Source: Firm-04 sp045591925
GTDB lineage: Bacteria > Bacillota > Clostridia > Oscillospirales > Ruminococcaceae
Reading direction: 5' to 3'
Assembly (NCBI GenBank): GCA_045591925.1
Contig: JAZNTW010000001.1
Span: 124,001 to 188,000, forward strand
Length of the DNA: 64,000 bases
In this document: positions 8,228 through 16,577 of the stretch, piece by piece
Layout of the letters: every line of letters starts with the position of its first letter
Position numbering within the stretch: the stretch's first letter is position 1
Made by a program: the position numbers and the translations under genes
The notes under the pieces: model-generated
Database searches by the model: none
What the model was told of the DNA's origin: nothing
The model's input: only the letters and a program-made list of their open reading frames with translations

Positions 8228-8983
8228 ATGGAAAAAAGACTACAGGGTAAGAATGCGATCATTACCGGAACCAGCAGCGGTATCGGACAGGCAACCATGA
8301 AGCTGTTTGCGGAAAGCGGCGCAAATGTTTGGGCTTGCGACAGAAACAACAGCGAAGAAAATGACGCGCTTCTTGCAAAAATTGCCGAGGAAAACGGCGT
8401 CTGGATTAAGCCTGTTTGCATAGATTTGGCTGATGAAGCATCGGTCAACGAGGCGGTCAAGGGCATCATGAAAGAAAAGCTGCCGATTGACATTCTGGTC
8501 AATAACGCAGGCGTGTCCTACGGTACTTCTCTTGCGATGATGCCGATTGCAAAAATCAAGGAATTATTCAATATCAATTATTTTGCACAGCTGCAAATGA
8601 TGCAGCTTGTTTGCCGGACGATGATGCGCCAGAAAAGCGGCGTGATCATCAATTTGGGCTCTGTCAGCGGCATGGAGGTGTATCCCGGCAACCTCGCATA
8701 CGGCTCCAGCAAGGCAGCCCTGATGTATGCAACAAAGCTGCTTTCCAAGGAATATGCGCCGTATGGCATCCGCATTAACGCCGTTGCGCCCGGAACCGTG
8801 CATACCAATATGGACAGTGCAAGAACGGATGCGCAGATGGAGGAAGTGCTTGCGCGAATCGCCTTAAAGCGCGGCGCACAGCCGGAGGAAATTGCGAAGG
8901 TCATTCGCTTCCTTGCCTCGGATGAGGCTGCCTATATGACAGGCTCGGTCGTTGTAGTAGACGGCGGCCGTACAGATTTTTAA
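8228..8983 (+). CDS. Short-chain dehydrogenase/reductase (FabG-like)
   Basis: A 251-residue classical SDR with complete motifs: TGTSSGIG (13-20), NNAG (92-95), catalytic Ser at about 145, Tyr158 and Lys162 in YGSSK, and a C-terminal GSVVVVDGG. Such enzymes reduce 3-oxoacyl-ACP or oxidise/reduce sugar and aldehyde substrates with NAD(P). It follows LuxC after 116 bp, so it may reduce the acyl chain or the aldehyde made by LuxC. The start at 8228 fits the family; the in-frame ATG 9 bp upstream (8219) is an alternative. Confidence 0.88.
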   Translation: MEKRLQGKNAIITGTSSGIGQATMKLFAESGANVWACDRNNSEENDALLAKIAEENGVWIKPVCIDLADEASVNEAVKGIMKEKLPIDILVNNAGVSYGTSLAMMPIAKIKELFNINYFAQLQMMQLVCRTMMRQKSGVIINLGSVSGMEVYPGNLAYGSSKAALMYATKLLSKEYAPYGIRINAVAPGTVHTNMDSARTDAQMEEVLARIALKRGAQPEEIAKVIRFLASDEAAYMTGSVVVVDGGRTDF

Positions 8984-9013
8984 TCGAATCATTGGAATTG
9001 TGGAGGGAAAGAA

Positions 9014-10048
9014 ATGGCTTCTATTACATTCAGAAACGGCGAAGTGCTGAGCGATTTCGGCAAGCCGTATGTGGTTGCAGAGATGAACATGGGTCATACC
9101 GGAAAAATGGAGCTGGCAAAAAAGATGGTGCTCGCAGCAAAGGAATGCGGCTGTGACTGCGTAAAATTTCAGTCGTGGTCGTCCAAATCTCTGTATTCCA
9201 AGGTTGTCTATGAGGGCAATCCCATTGCAAAGCGAATTGCGGATCGTTTTTCGCTTTCTGAGGAGAAGCTCCTTGAAGCCAAGCAGTATTGTGATGAAAT
9301 CGGCATCACATTTTCCTCCACGCCTTATGATAAGAGCGAGGTCGATTATCTGGTGGACGTATGCCAAGCACCGTATATCAAGGTTGCGTCGATGGATTTG
9401 AACAACTATCCGTTCCTTGAATACATTGCGTCCAAGCAGGTACCGATCGTGCTCTCCACCGGTATGGCGGACATTGACGAGATCAGAAAAGCGGTTCAGA
9501 CGATTTTCGCAACGGGCAACAAGCAGGTCTGTATCCTGCACTGTGTTGCCGAATATCCGCCGGAGCTGGAATCCATTAACCTGAATAATATTCATTTGCT
9601 CAGAAAAGAGTTTCCGGAATGTCCGATCGGACTGTCGGATCATTCTCCGGGCGTCGAGGTATCGACGGCAGCGGTCGCACTCGGTGTATGTATGCTCGAA
9701 AAGCATTTTACACTGGATAAGTCTGCGCGCGGCTGGGATAATGAGATGGCAATGGAGCCGGATGAAATGCAGCAGCTTGTGAATAACAGCAAGAATGTGC
9801 ATATTGCAATGGGCAGCTACGAAAAAACTGTCGGTGCCGGCGAGCTGGAACAGCGTCAGCGCATCAGAAGAAGCGTCGTTGCAACACGGGATATTGCTGC
9901 GGGAACTGTTTTGTCTGCGGATGATTTGGATTGCAAGCGTCCGGGAACCGGTATTCCGCCGGAACGGATGTATTCTCTGATCGGCAAGAAGCTGCTTCGC
10001 GATATTACCGCGGATGAGCTGATTCTGGATGAAGATTTGGAAGGATAA
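9014..10048 (+). CDS. neuB: NeuB-family PEP-condensing sugar acid synthase
   Basis: A 344-residue sialic-acid-synthase-like enzyme. An N-terminal TIM-barrel NeuB domain carries conserved VAEMNMGHTG, CVKFQSW, HCVAEYPPE, GLSDHSPG and EKHFTLDK segments. A C-terminal SAF/antifreeze-like domain (about 285-344, RRSVVATRDIAAG) completes the family architecture. Members condense PEP with an aldose such as ManNAc or 6-deoxy-AltdiNAc to give nonulosonic acids. No CMP-transferase (NeuA), epimerase (NeuC) or other nonulosonate gene is present in the locus, so the usual product cannot be activated from here alone. It sits directly after the LuxC/SDR block. Start follows GTGGAGGGAAAG. Confidence 0.88.
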   Translation: MASITFRNGEVLSDFGKPYVVAEMNMGHTGKMELAKKMVLAAKECGCDCVKFQSWSSKSLYSKVVYEGNPIAKRIADRFSLSEEKLLEAKQYCDEIGITFSSTPYDKSEVDYLVDVCQAPYIKVASMDLNNYPFLEYIASKQVPIVLSTGMADIDEIRKAVQTIFATGNKQVCILHCVAEYPPELESINLNNIHLLRKEFPECPIGLSDHSPGVEVSTAAVALGVCMLEKHFTLDKSARGWDNEMAMEPDEMQQLVNNSKNVHIAMGSYEKTVGAGELEQRQRIRRSVVATRDIAAGTVLSADDLDCKRPGTGIPPERMYSLIGKKLLRDITADELILDEDLEG

Positions 10049-10060
10049 GAGGAATTTGTA

Positions 10061-11191
10061 ATGAATATATGGGTGATTGGAAGAGGAATTCCGAAAGCAA
10101 GCAACAATATGTATGGCAGCTTTGAGTATGAACAGGCACAGATGCTCGCAAGACATGGCATGAAGGTTGTGTATATCGGACTTGATTTCCGTCCCATTCA
10201 CCGCTTGAGAAAATGGGGCACCAGCCGTTCGGAGAGCGGTGGAATGACTGCTTATGAGCTGTGTCTGCCGATTCGGCCGCTTCCATTGATCCAGAATCAA
10301 CTGGAGTTTTTGTTCTGCAAAAAACTCTATGAGAAAATTGAACAGGAACAGCAGACCCCGGATATCATCCATGTGCATTTTCCGGCGCTGCGCAGCTATC
10401 TGGTACACGAGCTTTTCCAGAAAAAGGGCGTGAAGATTGTTGTGACAGAGCACTGGACGCAGGTGCAGAGAAAGGACGTTCCGAAGCAGTTTTTGGATAA
10501 TCTTAATTGGTTTGCGCACAATGCCGACGCGTTCGCCTGTGTGGGTGAACCGCTGAAGGAGAGCGTCAAGTATCTGACGCAGACAAAGAAGCCGATTACG
10601 GTGATACCGAATGTGATCAATGAGAGCTTCAAATATCACGCGACTGCTGATTCTGAAACCTATCAGCTGCTTGGCGTTGGCAGACTTGCCAAAGTAAAGC
10701 GCTTTGATCTGATGATATCTGCGTTTGCCAAGGCGTATGCGGATCAGCCGAACGTCACGCTCAAGATTGTCGGCGGCGGCGAGGAATATGACTGTTTATC
10801 GAAACAAATCAAAGAATGCGGGCTGGAAGAGCGTGTGATTCTCACGGGCGTCAAATCGAGAGAAGAAACCGCAAAAGAGGTCGCGCAGTGCGACGCGCTG
10901 ATTTGTGCAAGTAATTTTGAGACATTCGGCGTACCGGTCATTGAAGCATGGGCTTGCGGAAAACCGGTCATCGGAACGGATGCACTCGGATTTCTGGAAT
11001 ATATGGACGATCGGCTTGGCTTTATTGCTGCGGCAGACGATGAAGACCAGATGGTATCCGCGATGCGGCAGCTCTATGAGAAGCGCGATACCTTTGATGG
11101 CAAGTGGATTTCGGCGTTTGCGCATGAGAATTTTGGAGAAGACGCGGTAACTGCAAAAATCTGTGCCCTATATGAGCAAATTACGCAATAA
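10061..11191 (+). CDS. Glycosyltransferase family 4
   Basis: A 376-residue GT-B-fold glycosyltransferase. The retaining GT4 signature EX7E is visible as E287 and E295 in the segment NFETFGVPVIEAW, with a Gly-rich GVGRLAKVKRFD start of the C-terminal nucleotide-binding domain at about 205. It would transfer a sugar from a nucleotide donor onto the lipid-linked repeat unit at the cytoplasmic face. It follows the NeuB-like gene by 12 bp. The donor and acceptor are not predictable. Confidence 0.88.
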   Translation: MNIWVIGRGIPKASNNMYGSFEYEQAQMLARHGMKVVYIGLDFRPIHRLRKWGTSRSESGGMTAYELCLPIRPLPLIQNQLEFLFCKKLYEKIEQEQQTPDIIHVHFPALRSYLVHELFQKKGVKIVVTEHWTQVQRKDVPKQFLDNLNWFAHNADAFACVGEPLKESVKYLTQTKKPITVIPNVINESFKYHATADSETYQLLGVGRLAKVKRFDLMISAFAKAYADQPNVTLKIVGGGEEYDCLSKQIKECGLEERVILTGVKSREETAKEVAQCDALICASNFETFGVPVIEAWACGKPVIGTDALGFLEYMDDRLGFIAAADDEDQMVSAMRQLYEKRDTFDGKWISAFAHENFGEDAVTAKICALYEQITQ

Positions 11192-11331
11192 GCAGTGACC
11201 GGCTCGCAGGATGCAAATGCAAAGGAAAAACGCACGAATTTATGTGCGGTGATTTCATGCTGTCATGTCGCCGGTGTTTGCTGCGATTGCTGAATGTATT
11301 AGGGTGCTGGAGAAATGGAGACTGATAAGGT

Positions 11332-12711
11332 ATGCGAGGGTTTCAGATAAGAGTAAAACCGCAGCTGAAATTTGAAATGCGGTTCCTAAAATATCTGCGA
11401 AGATTTCAACTCCGATTCACACCGCAGACCATCCTCGATTTCACGCTGATCTGTTATGTCTGCTGGAATATTGTCAGAGTGGTCATATACCGCCTGATCA
11501 GAATGGAAGATTTATCGTATGGAATCACATATTTTTTGATATACGGCCTGTTGGCGGTGTATTTGGTGTGGTCAAGGCGTAAGCTCACAAAAGAATCGGT
11601 GTTTATCATACTGGGGATGCTGGCGTACCTAGGGGTTACGTGTTTGGCGCATCCCGAATATCAGACGATTTTTTTTGGAAACAGTGTAAGAGCTGTGTCT
11701 AATAGTATTATCACAAATGAGGTCTTTACGTTTACATCCGGTGTTACGATTTTACCGATTATCTGTTTATATAAAAAATCGGATGATTTTTTACGCACAC
11801 TGACATTCGCATATTTTGTGAAGGCAGTGTTTTCGATTATGCTGTATGCGACCGGAAATTTCGCGACGATCCGCAGCTCCATCACAACCAATGATTCCTA
11901 TAGTATGGCAATGGGATATGAGTCCCTGATACCGCTGCTGATTATGGGATACGCCGTGCTGCGCAGTAAGGTTTTCTGGCAGCGTATGATGTTTTTGGTG
12001 ATAGCGCTCGCGATGCTGTGGATGGTATTGACATCCGGTACCAGAGGCGCGATTCTTTGCATTATCATATTTGGATTCATGTACTTAATGTACGGAATCA
12101 ATTATCAGTTCAAGGCGCTTGCAAAATTCGGCATATTAGCTGTTGCATTGCTGCTTGCGTATTTATGCCTGTATTCGACCTTGCTGTATGATATCGGAAC
12201 ATTCCTGACGGATATGGGCATCACATCCCGTTCGATCAACGCTTTGCTTTCCGGCGAGATCTCGAATGACAACGGAAGACTTGCGCTGCAGGAAAAATCG
12301 TTCGAGCTGATTGCCCAGGGCGGCGCGTTCGGAACAGGCTTCTGCTCCTCAAGATATCATTTTAACGGCGTATATCCGCACAATATATTCCTTGAAATCT
12401 GGATAGACATGGGATATGTCGGCGGCAGCATCTTTATTTTGCTGATTGCATTTGCTGTGATTCGATTCTTTGTCATGGTGAAGGATTACCAGTGGCGCGT
12501 GCTCTTTCTCATATTCTTCTCCTGTGCAGCCGGTAAACTGTTTGTTTCGTCGTCCTTCTGGATGGAGTCCTTTTTCTGGTACGCCGCCGCGATTGGAATT
12601 GCAGCAATAAAATCTCAAAAGCAAAAGGCTTTGGGAGACAATCGGATGCAGCTCATCAGTTTGATCAATCAGCTTTGTGAGAAGTATTTTGGAAAATCTG
12701 TGCTGCAATGA
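11332..12711 (+). CDS. Wzy-like O-antigen/polysaccharide polymerase
   Basis: A 459-residue integral membrane protein with about ten hydrophobic segments and a larger outside loop near 300-350 containing NDNGRLALQEKSFELI and GTGFCSSRYHFNGVYPHN. That layout, with the GR and PHN motifs, is typical of the Wzy/WaaL O-antigen polymerase-ligase superfamily. It would join repeat units at the outer face of the membrane after Wzx export. It is the only polymerase candidate in the locus. The start is uncertain: ATG 11332 has a weak site (GATAAGG). Confidence 0.78.
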   Translation: MRGFQIRVKPQLKFEMRFLKYLRRFQLRFTPQTILDFTLICYVCWNIVRVVIYRLIRMEDLSYGITYFLIYGLLAVYLVWSRRKLTKESVFIILGMLAYLGVTCLAHPEYQTIFFGNSVRAVSNSIITNEVFTFTSGVTILPIICLYKKSDDFLRTLTFAYFVKAVFSIMLYATGNFATIRSSITTNDSYSMAMGYESLIPLLIMGYAVLRSKVFWQRMMFLVIALAMLWMVLTSGTRGAILCIIIFGFMYLMYGINYQFKALAKFGILAVALLLAYLCLYSTLLYDIGTFLTDMGITSRSINALLSGEISNDNGRLALQEKSFELIAQGGAFGTGFCSSRYHFNGVYPHNIFLEIWIDMGYVGGSIFILLIAFAVIRFFVMVKDYQWRVLFLIFFSCAAGKLFVSSSFWMESFFWYAAAIGIAAIKSQKQKALGDNRMQLISLINQLCEKYFGKSVLQ

Positions 12712-12758
12712 AATGCGATGCGTAATGCAGCCTAATATATAATGTGTGGAGGTAATCC

Positions 12759-13784
12759 GTGAATCTGGTTAGTATTATTATGCCTGTATATAACATGGCA
12801 GATTCATTAGAAAAATCTGTTGACTCTGTTTTGAAGCAGGATTATAACAATATCGAAATCATATTAGTAGACGATGGATCAACGGACCATACGCTTGAAA
12901 TTTGCAATCGAATTGCTGCGAACGACAGCCGCGTGAAAGTGATTCATACAGAGAATCAAGGCTCCGGCCCCGCCAGAAATGAGGGCATTCGAGTCGCCAA
13001 GGGCGCGTATCTGTATTTTCCGGACGCAGATGACTATTTATATCCGCATACAATCTCTACGTTGGTGAAAGCGATAACCGAGGATGATTATGACCTTGTG
13101 GTATTCGGCTATCGCGTCGAAACACATGACGGCACGTTATTGCGTGAAAAAACCTTTGAATCGTTCCATAAATACGGTAAGGACATCCGTGCCGATTACA
13201 GCGATTATATCGGTATGATACGGAAGCACGGCATTCAGGGCGCACCTTGGAATAAGTTTTTCCGCGCTGATGTCGTACACAGGAATTCGCTGGAATTTCC
13301 ACCGCTGCGGCGGCATCAGGATGAGGGCTTTATTTCCAGATATGTGCATTGCTGCGAGCACGTAAGATTTATTTCGGATGTGCTGTATATCTATTATGAG
13401 AATACTGTTACGATGGAGTGGAAGAAATATCCTGTCGATTACAAGGACGCTGTCATGGGTCTGGCTCGGATCTGGCAGGAAACCATCTGCTCATGGAACA
13501 AGGATGACCATGAATCGCATCTTCTTGTGAAGAAAATGATCTTTATAAAACTGATGAAGGCACTGGAATTCTCCTATTCACCGAAAATGAAAATGAGCTT
13601 TTTTGAACGGCGGAATTGGGTGAAGCAGTTCTGCATTGACGCCAATATCGCAGCCTATCCGGTTGAAGTGACGGAGAGCCGCTATCAGCGATTTGTCTTA
13701 TTCTGCATCAAAAAGCATCTCTATGCACTGGTGACGGCGGTTCTATACTTAGGCTTCCGAAGAAAAAGCAAAAAGTTAAGATAA
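12759..13784 (+). CDS. Glycosyltransferase family 2
   Basis: A 341-residue GT-A-fold inverting glycosyltransferase. The N-terminus reads VSIIMPVYN, followed by LVDDGSTD and FPDADDYL, the nucleotide- and metal-binding DXD-type motifs. It begins with GTG, well supported by TGTGGAGGT six bases upstream. It probably adds one sugar of the repeat unit. The C-terminal part carries amphipathic basic segments typical of monotopic membrane association. Confidence 0.88.
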   Translation: MNLVSIIMPVYNMADSLEKSVDSVLKQDYNNIEIILVDDGSTDHTLEICNRIAANDSRVKVIHTENQGSGPARNEGIRVAKGAYLYFPDADDYLYPHTISTLVKAITEDDYDLVVFGYRVETHDGTLLREKTFESFHKYGKDIRADYSDYIGMIRKHGIQGAPWNKFFRADVVHRNSLEFPPLRRHQDEGFISRYVHCCEHVRFISDVLYIYYENTVTMEWKKYPVDYKDAVMGLARIWQETICSWNKDDHESHLLVKKMIFIKLMKALEFSYSPKMKMSFFERRNWVKQFCIDANIAAYPVEVTESRYQRFVLFCIKKHLYALVTAVLYLGFRRKSKKLR

Positions 13785-13803
13785 AGAAAAATGATATATT
13801 TAG

Positions 13804-13981
13804 GGCAATACCGCACAGAGTTGGTGGTGCAGATACGCAGTCAGATTTTTCGTCAGAATGGATAGAAATGACGCCGCCGGGCTGACGCCCAGCAAGGAAT
13901 TTCTGTGCAAAAAAGCGAAAAATATGCAAGTACAAGTAGATGTGCCGCCAAGCCGTAAGGCGGACTTTGCGCGGGGTTGCC
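13804..13981 (-). repeat. MITE-like repeat, copy 2 (178 bp, inverted)
   Basis: Opposite orientation to copies 1 and 3. Begins GGCAATACCGCACAGAG and ends with the complement of GGCAACCCCGCGCAAAG. It is the longest copy, with an extra 14 bp (GCCGGGCTGACGCC-type duplication near 13873-13890) compared with copy 3. It fills most of the 315-bp gap between two glycosyltransferase genes; the remaining ~118 bp contain no gene or promoter I can support. Because it lies inside the operon it is presumably transcribed. Confidence 0.9.
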
Positions 13982-14099
13982 TTAGAACATATCTTACTGC
14001 GCAGCGGCAGCTGTCAAAAGCACCGTCAGGCAGGATTAGGGCGATAGGTTTCAAAATGATACGGAATCGTATTGTTGATTTGCGAAAGGAAATATGTAA

Positions 14100-15047
14100 A
14101 TGGACGAGCAGCCAATTCAAGTATCGGTCATGTGTGCAGTGTATAACCATGAAAAATATATCAGAAAGGCATTGCAGAGCTTTGTAGATCAGAAAACAAA
14201 TTTTCGGTTTGAGGTTCTGGTTCACGATGACGCGTCCACGGATGGCAGTGCAGCGATCATCAAAGAATATGAGGAACAGTATCCGGATATCATAAAGCCC
14301 ATATATCAGACGGTCAATCAGTATTCGCAAGGCATCAACATCGGAAGAACATTCCAGTTTCCCAGAGCAAAAGGAAAGTATATCGCAGTTTGTGAGGGCG
14401 ACGACTATTGGACAGACCCAAATAAATTGCAGGAACAGTTTGATTTTATGGAAGCGCATGAAGACTATGTGCTGATCGCGCACGGCAGTGATATCGTAGA
14501 TGAAAGCGGCGCATATGTCTCGGAGTATGCAAAAATCACGAAGACCGATTATGAAAAGGGCGAGCTGATTGAAGATATCAATGCGTTTCAGACTGCGTCT
14601 ATGTTCTATCGGAGCGATGCGCGTACAAAAAATCTGGAGTTTCTGAACACAGTCAAAACATTTGACTATGTATTTAAGTCGGTCTTGACGACAGAGGGAA
14701 AAATACATATTATTCCGAAAATTATGTCGGCGTATCGGCTAGGCTCGATTGGTTCTTGGACACAGCGTGTTGCGCAGAAAGCGGATCAGCGCTTGAAGCA
14801 TCTGGAGGAAAGCATCGAATTTTTTAAGAAGCTGGATGCGTATCGCAATGGAGAGTTCCATGATGCCATAACGATAGAAATGAAGCGTCGCGAATATATG
14901 TATCTGATGTCAGAACGCTCGCCGGAATCGTCCCGCAAGCTGATTCGTGACCACCGTGAACAGTTTAAACAGCTTCAGCTACTAGGAAAAATTTCTATCT
15001 TGCTGTCAGCAATCGGACTGCATAAGCCGAAAAAGGAGAAATCATGA
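14100..15047 (+). CDS. Glycosyltransferase family 2
   Basis: A 315-residue GT2 enzyme. VSVMCAVYNHEKYIRKAL opens the GT-A domain, VLVHDDASTDGS binds the nucleotide, and CEGDDYWTDP is the DXD-like metal site followed by the characteristic YW. This subtype is common in capsule and O-antigen loci. The ATG follows GCGAAAGGAAA. Its stop overlaps the start of the Wzx gene by 4 bp (ATGA), so the two are coupled. Substrate unknown. Confidence 0.88.
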   Translation: MDEQPIQVSVMCAVYNHEKYIRKALQSFVDQKTNFRFEVLVHDDASTDGSAAIIKEYEEQYPDIIKPIYQTVNQYSQGINIGRTFQFPRAKGKYIAVCEGDDYWTDPNKLQEQFDFMEAHEDYVLIAHGSDIVDESGAYVSEYAKITKTDYEKGELIEDINAFQTASMFYRSDARTKNLEFLNTVKTFDYVFKSVLTTEGKIHIIPKIMSAYRLGSIGSWTQRVAQKADQRLKHLEESIEFFKKLDAYRNGEFHDAITIEMKRREYMYLMSERSPESSRKLIRDHREQFKQLQLLGKISILLSAIGLHKPKKEKS

Positions 15048-16498
15048 ACAATAATACGAAAACGATATCGGGCTTAATATGGCGTTTTTTTGAACGCTGC
15101 GGTGCGGAGGCAGTTTCCTTTGTTGTTTCGATTATTCTCGGCAGAATACTTGAACCTGAAATGTATGGTACAGTCGCCTTGGTGGCTGTATTTACAACCA
15201 TTTTGCAGGTATTCGTTGACAGCGGCTTGGGCAATGCGCTGATTCAAAAGAAAAAAGCGGATGATCTGGATTTTTCAACGGTTTTCTATTTTAATATTGG
15301 TATGTGCTCGTTTTTGTATCTCTGCACATTCCTTGCAGCGCCACTGCTTTCAAAGTTTTTCTGCGATGACCTGTCACTGGTTGCGATTATCCGTGTTTTG
15401 AGTTTAACGCTGGTTGTATCCGGCATCAGAAATGTGCAGCAGGCATATGTATCACGAAAACTGCTGTTTAAAAAGTTTTTCTTTGTCACGCTCGGCGGAA
15501 CGATTTCAGCAGCGATTGTCGGCATTTTAATGGCACATTACGGCTTTGGCGTATGGGCACTCGTTGCACAGCAGCTGGTCAATGTCACCGTCAGCACGAT
15601 TATTCTGTGGTTTACCGTAAAATGGCGTCCGCGCCTGGCGTTCTCGTTCAGCAGACTAAAGGAGCTGTTTTCTTATGGCTGGAAGCTGCTTGTCTCCGCG
15701 CTGCTTGATACGGGATACAATGAGCTGCGGCAGCTGATTATCGGAAAGAAATATTCCGACTCCGACCTTGCGTTTTACAATCGCGGCCGTCAGATGCCGT
15801 ATATGCTCGTGACCAATATCAATACAGCGATCAATAGCGTACTGCTCCCTACGATGTCGAAGGAGCAGGATAATGCCGAAAGAGTCAAGTCCATGACAAG
15901 ACGTGCAATCCGCGTCAGCACCTATATTATGGCTCCGATGATGGTTGGTCTTGCCGTATGCGCAGAGCCGTTGATTCGGCTGCTGCTGACGGATAAATGG
16001 CTCGACAGTGTTTTGTTCCTGCGTATTTTCTGTGTTTCATTTCTTTTCTATCCGATTCATACATCCAATCTGAATGCAATCAAAGCGATGGGACGAAGCG
16101 ATTTGTTCCTGAAGCTGGAAATCATCAAGAAGATCGTTGGAATCATACTGATTCTTGCGACAATGTTTATCAGCGTAGAGGCAATGGCGTACAGCTTGCT
16201 GGCAAACACCCTGTTCAGTACCATTATCAATTCGTTCCCCAATAATAAGCTGCTTCACTACAGCTGGTTTGAACAGATGAAGGATATTCTTCCGACGATC
16301 GGACTTGCGCTGTTAATGGGAACTCCGGTGCTCCTGCTGCAATATTTGCCGCTTCCGACGATCGTCATTCTCATTATGCAGGTCGCAGCCGGCGTTGCGC
16401 TGTATTGGGGCTTATCTGTCCTGTTCAAGTTCGAAACATTTACCTATATGCTGAATACGGTAAAAGAATTTACCAAGAAAAAGAAGAAAGCTGAATGA
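15044..16498 (+). CDS. Wzx-type oligosaccharide flippase (MOP superfamily)
   Basis: A 484-residue polytopic membrane protein with about 12-14 hydrophobic segments. It opens with SGLIWRFFERCGAEAVSFVV and contains LGRILEPEMYGTVALVAVF, the typical WzxC/RfbX-type N-terminus. It would flip the undecaprenyl-linked repeat unit across the cytoplasmic membrane for Wzy polymerisation. Presence of both Wzx and Wzy-like proteins in one operon indicates a Wzx/Wzy-dependent pathway. The C-terminus is Lys-rich. Confidence 0.9.
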   Translation: MNNNTKTISGLIWRFFERCGAEAVSFVVSIILGRILEPEMYGTVALVAVFTTILQVFVDSGLGNALIQKKKADDLDFSTVFYFNIGMCSFLYLCTFLAAPLLSKFFCDDLSLVAIIRVLSLTLVVSGIRNVQQAYVSRKLLFKKFFFVTLGGTISAAIVGILMAHYGFGVWALVAQQLVNVTVSTIILWFTVKWRPRLAFSFSRLKELFSYGWKLLVSALLDTGYNELRQLIIGKKYSDSDLAFYNRGRQMPYMLVTNINTAINSVLLPTMSKEQDNAERVKSMTRRAIRVSTYIMAPMMVGLAVCAEPLIRLLLTDKWLDSVLFLRIFCVSFLFYPIHTSNLNAIKAMGRSDLFLKLEIIKKIVGIILILATMFISVEAMAYSLLANTLFSTIINSFPNNKLLHYSWFEQMKDILPTIGLALLMGTPVLLLQYLPLPTIVILIMQVAAGVALYWGLSVLFKFETFTYMLNTVKEFTKKKKKAE

Positions 16499-16577
16499 CC
16501 ATATATCGGTTCGCGAGCGCACAGAATCGCAGTGCTGATGTTTGATTCTCTGACAGTGTGAAAATGGAGTAGTAAAT

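Noticed and set aside
8864..10639. Long minus-strand open frame (591 codons) opposite the NeuB and GT4 genes
   Set aside because: Both opposing genes are complete and motif-rich; the frame is a codon-bias shadow.
11192..11331. Distant complementary ACCGGC/GCCGGT pair in the gap before the Wzy-like gene
   Set aside because: Six-base arms 66 bp apart, no terminator T-tract and no supporting structure.
13858..14187. Short frames inside the MITE-like repeats giving similar peptides (TPSKEFLCKK type)
   Set aside because: The peptide similarity follows from DNA identity of the repeats; frames have no ribosome sites, and the 14-bp insertion in copy 2 shifts the frame within the repeat.
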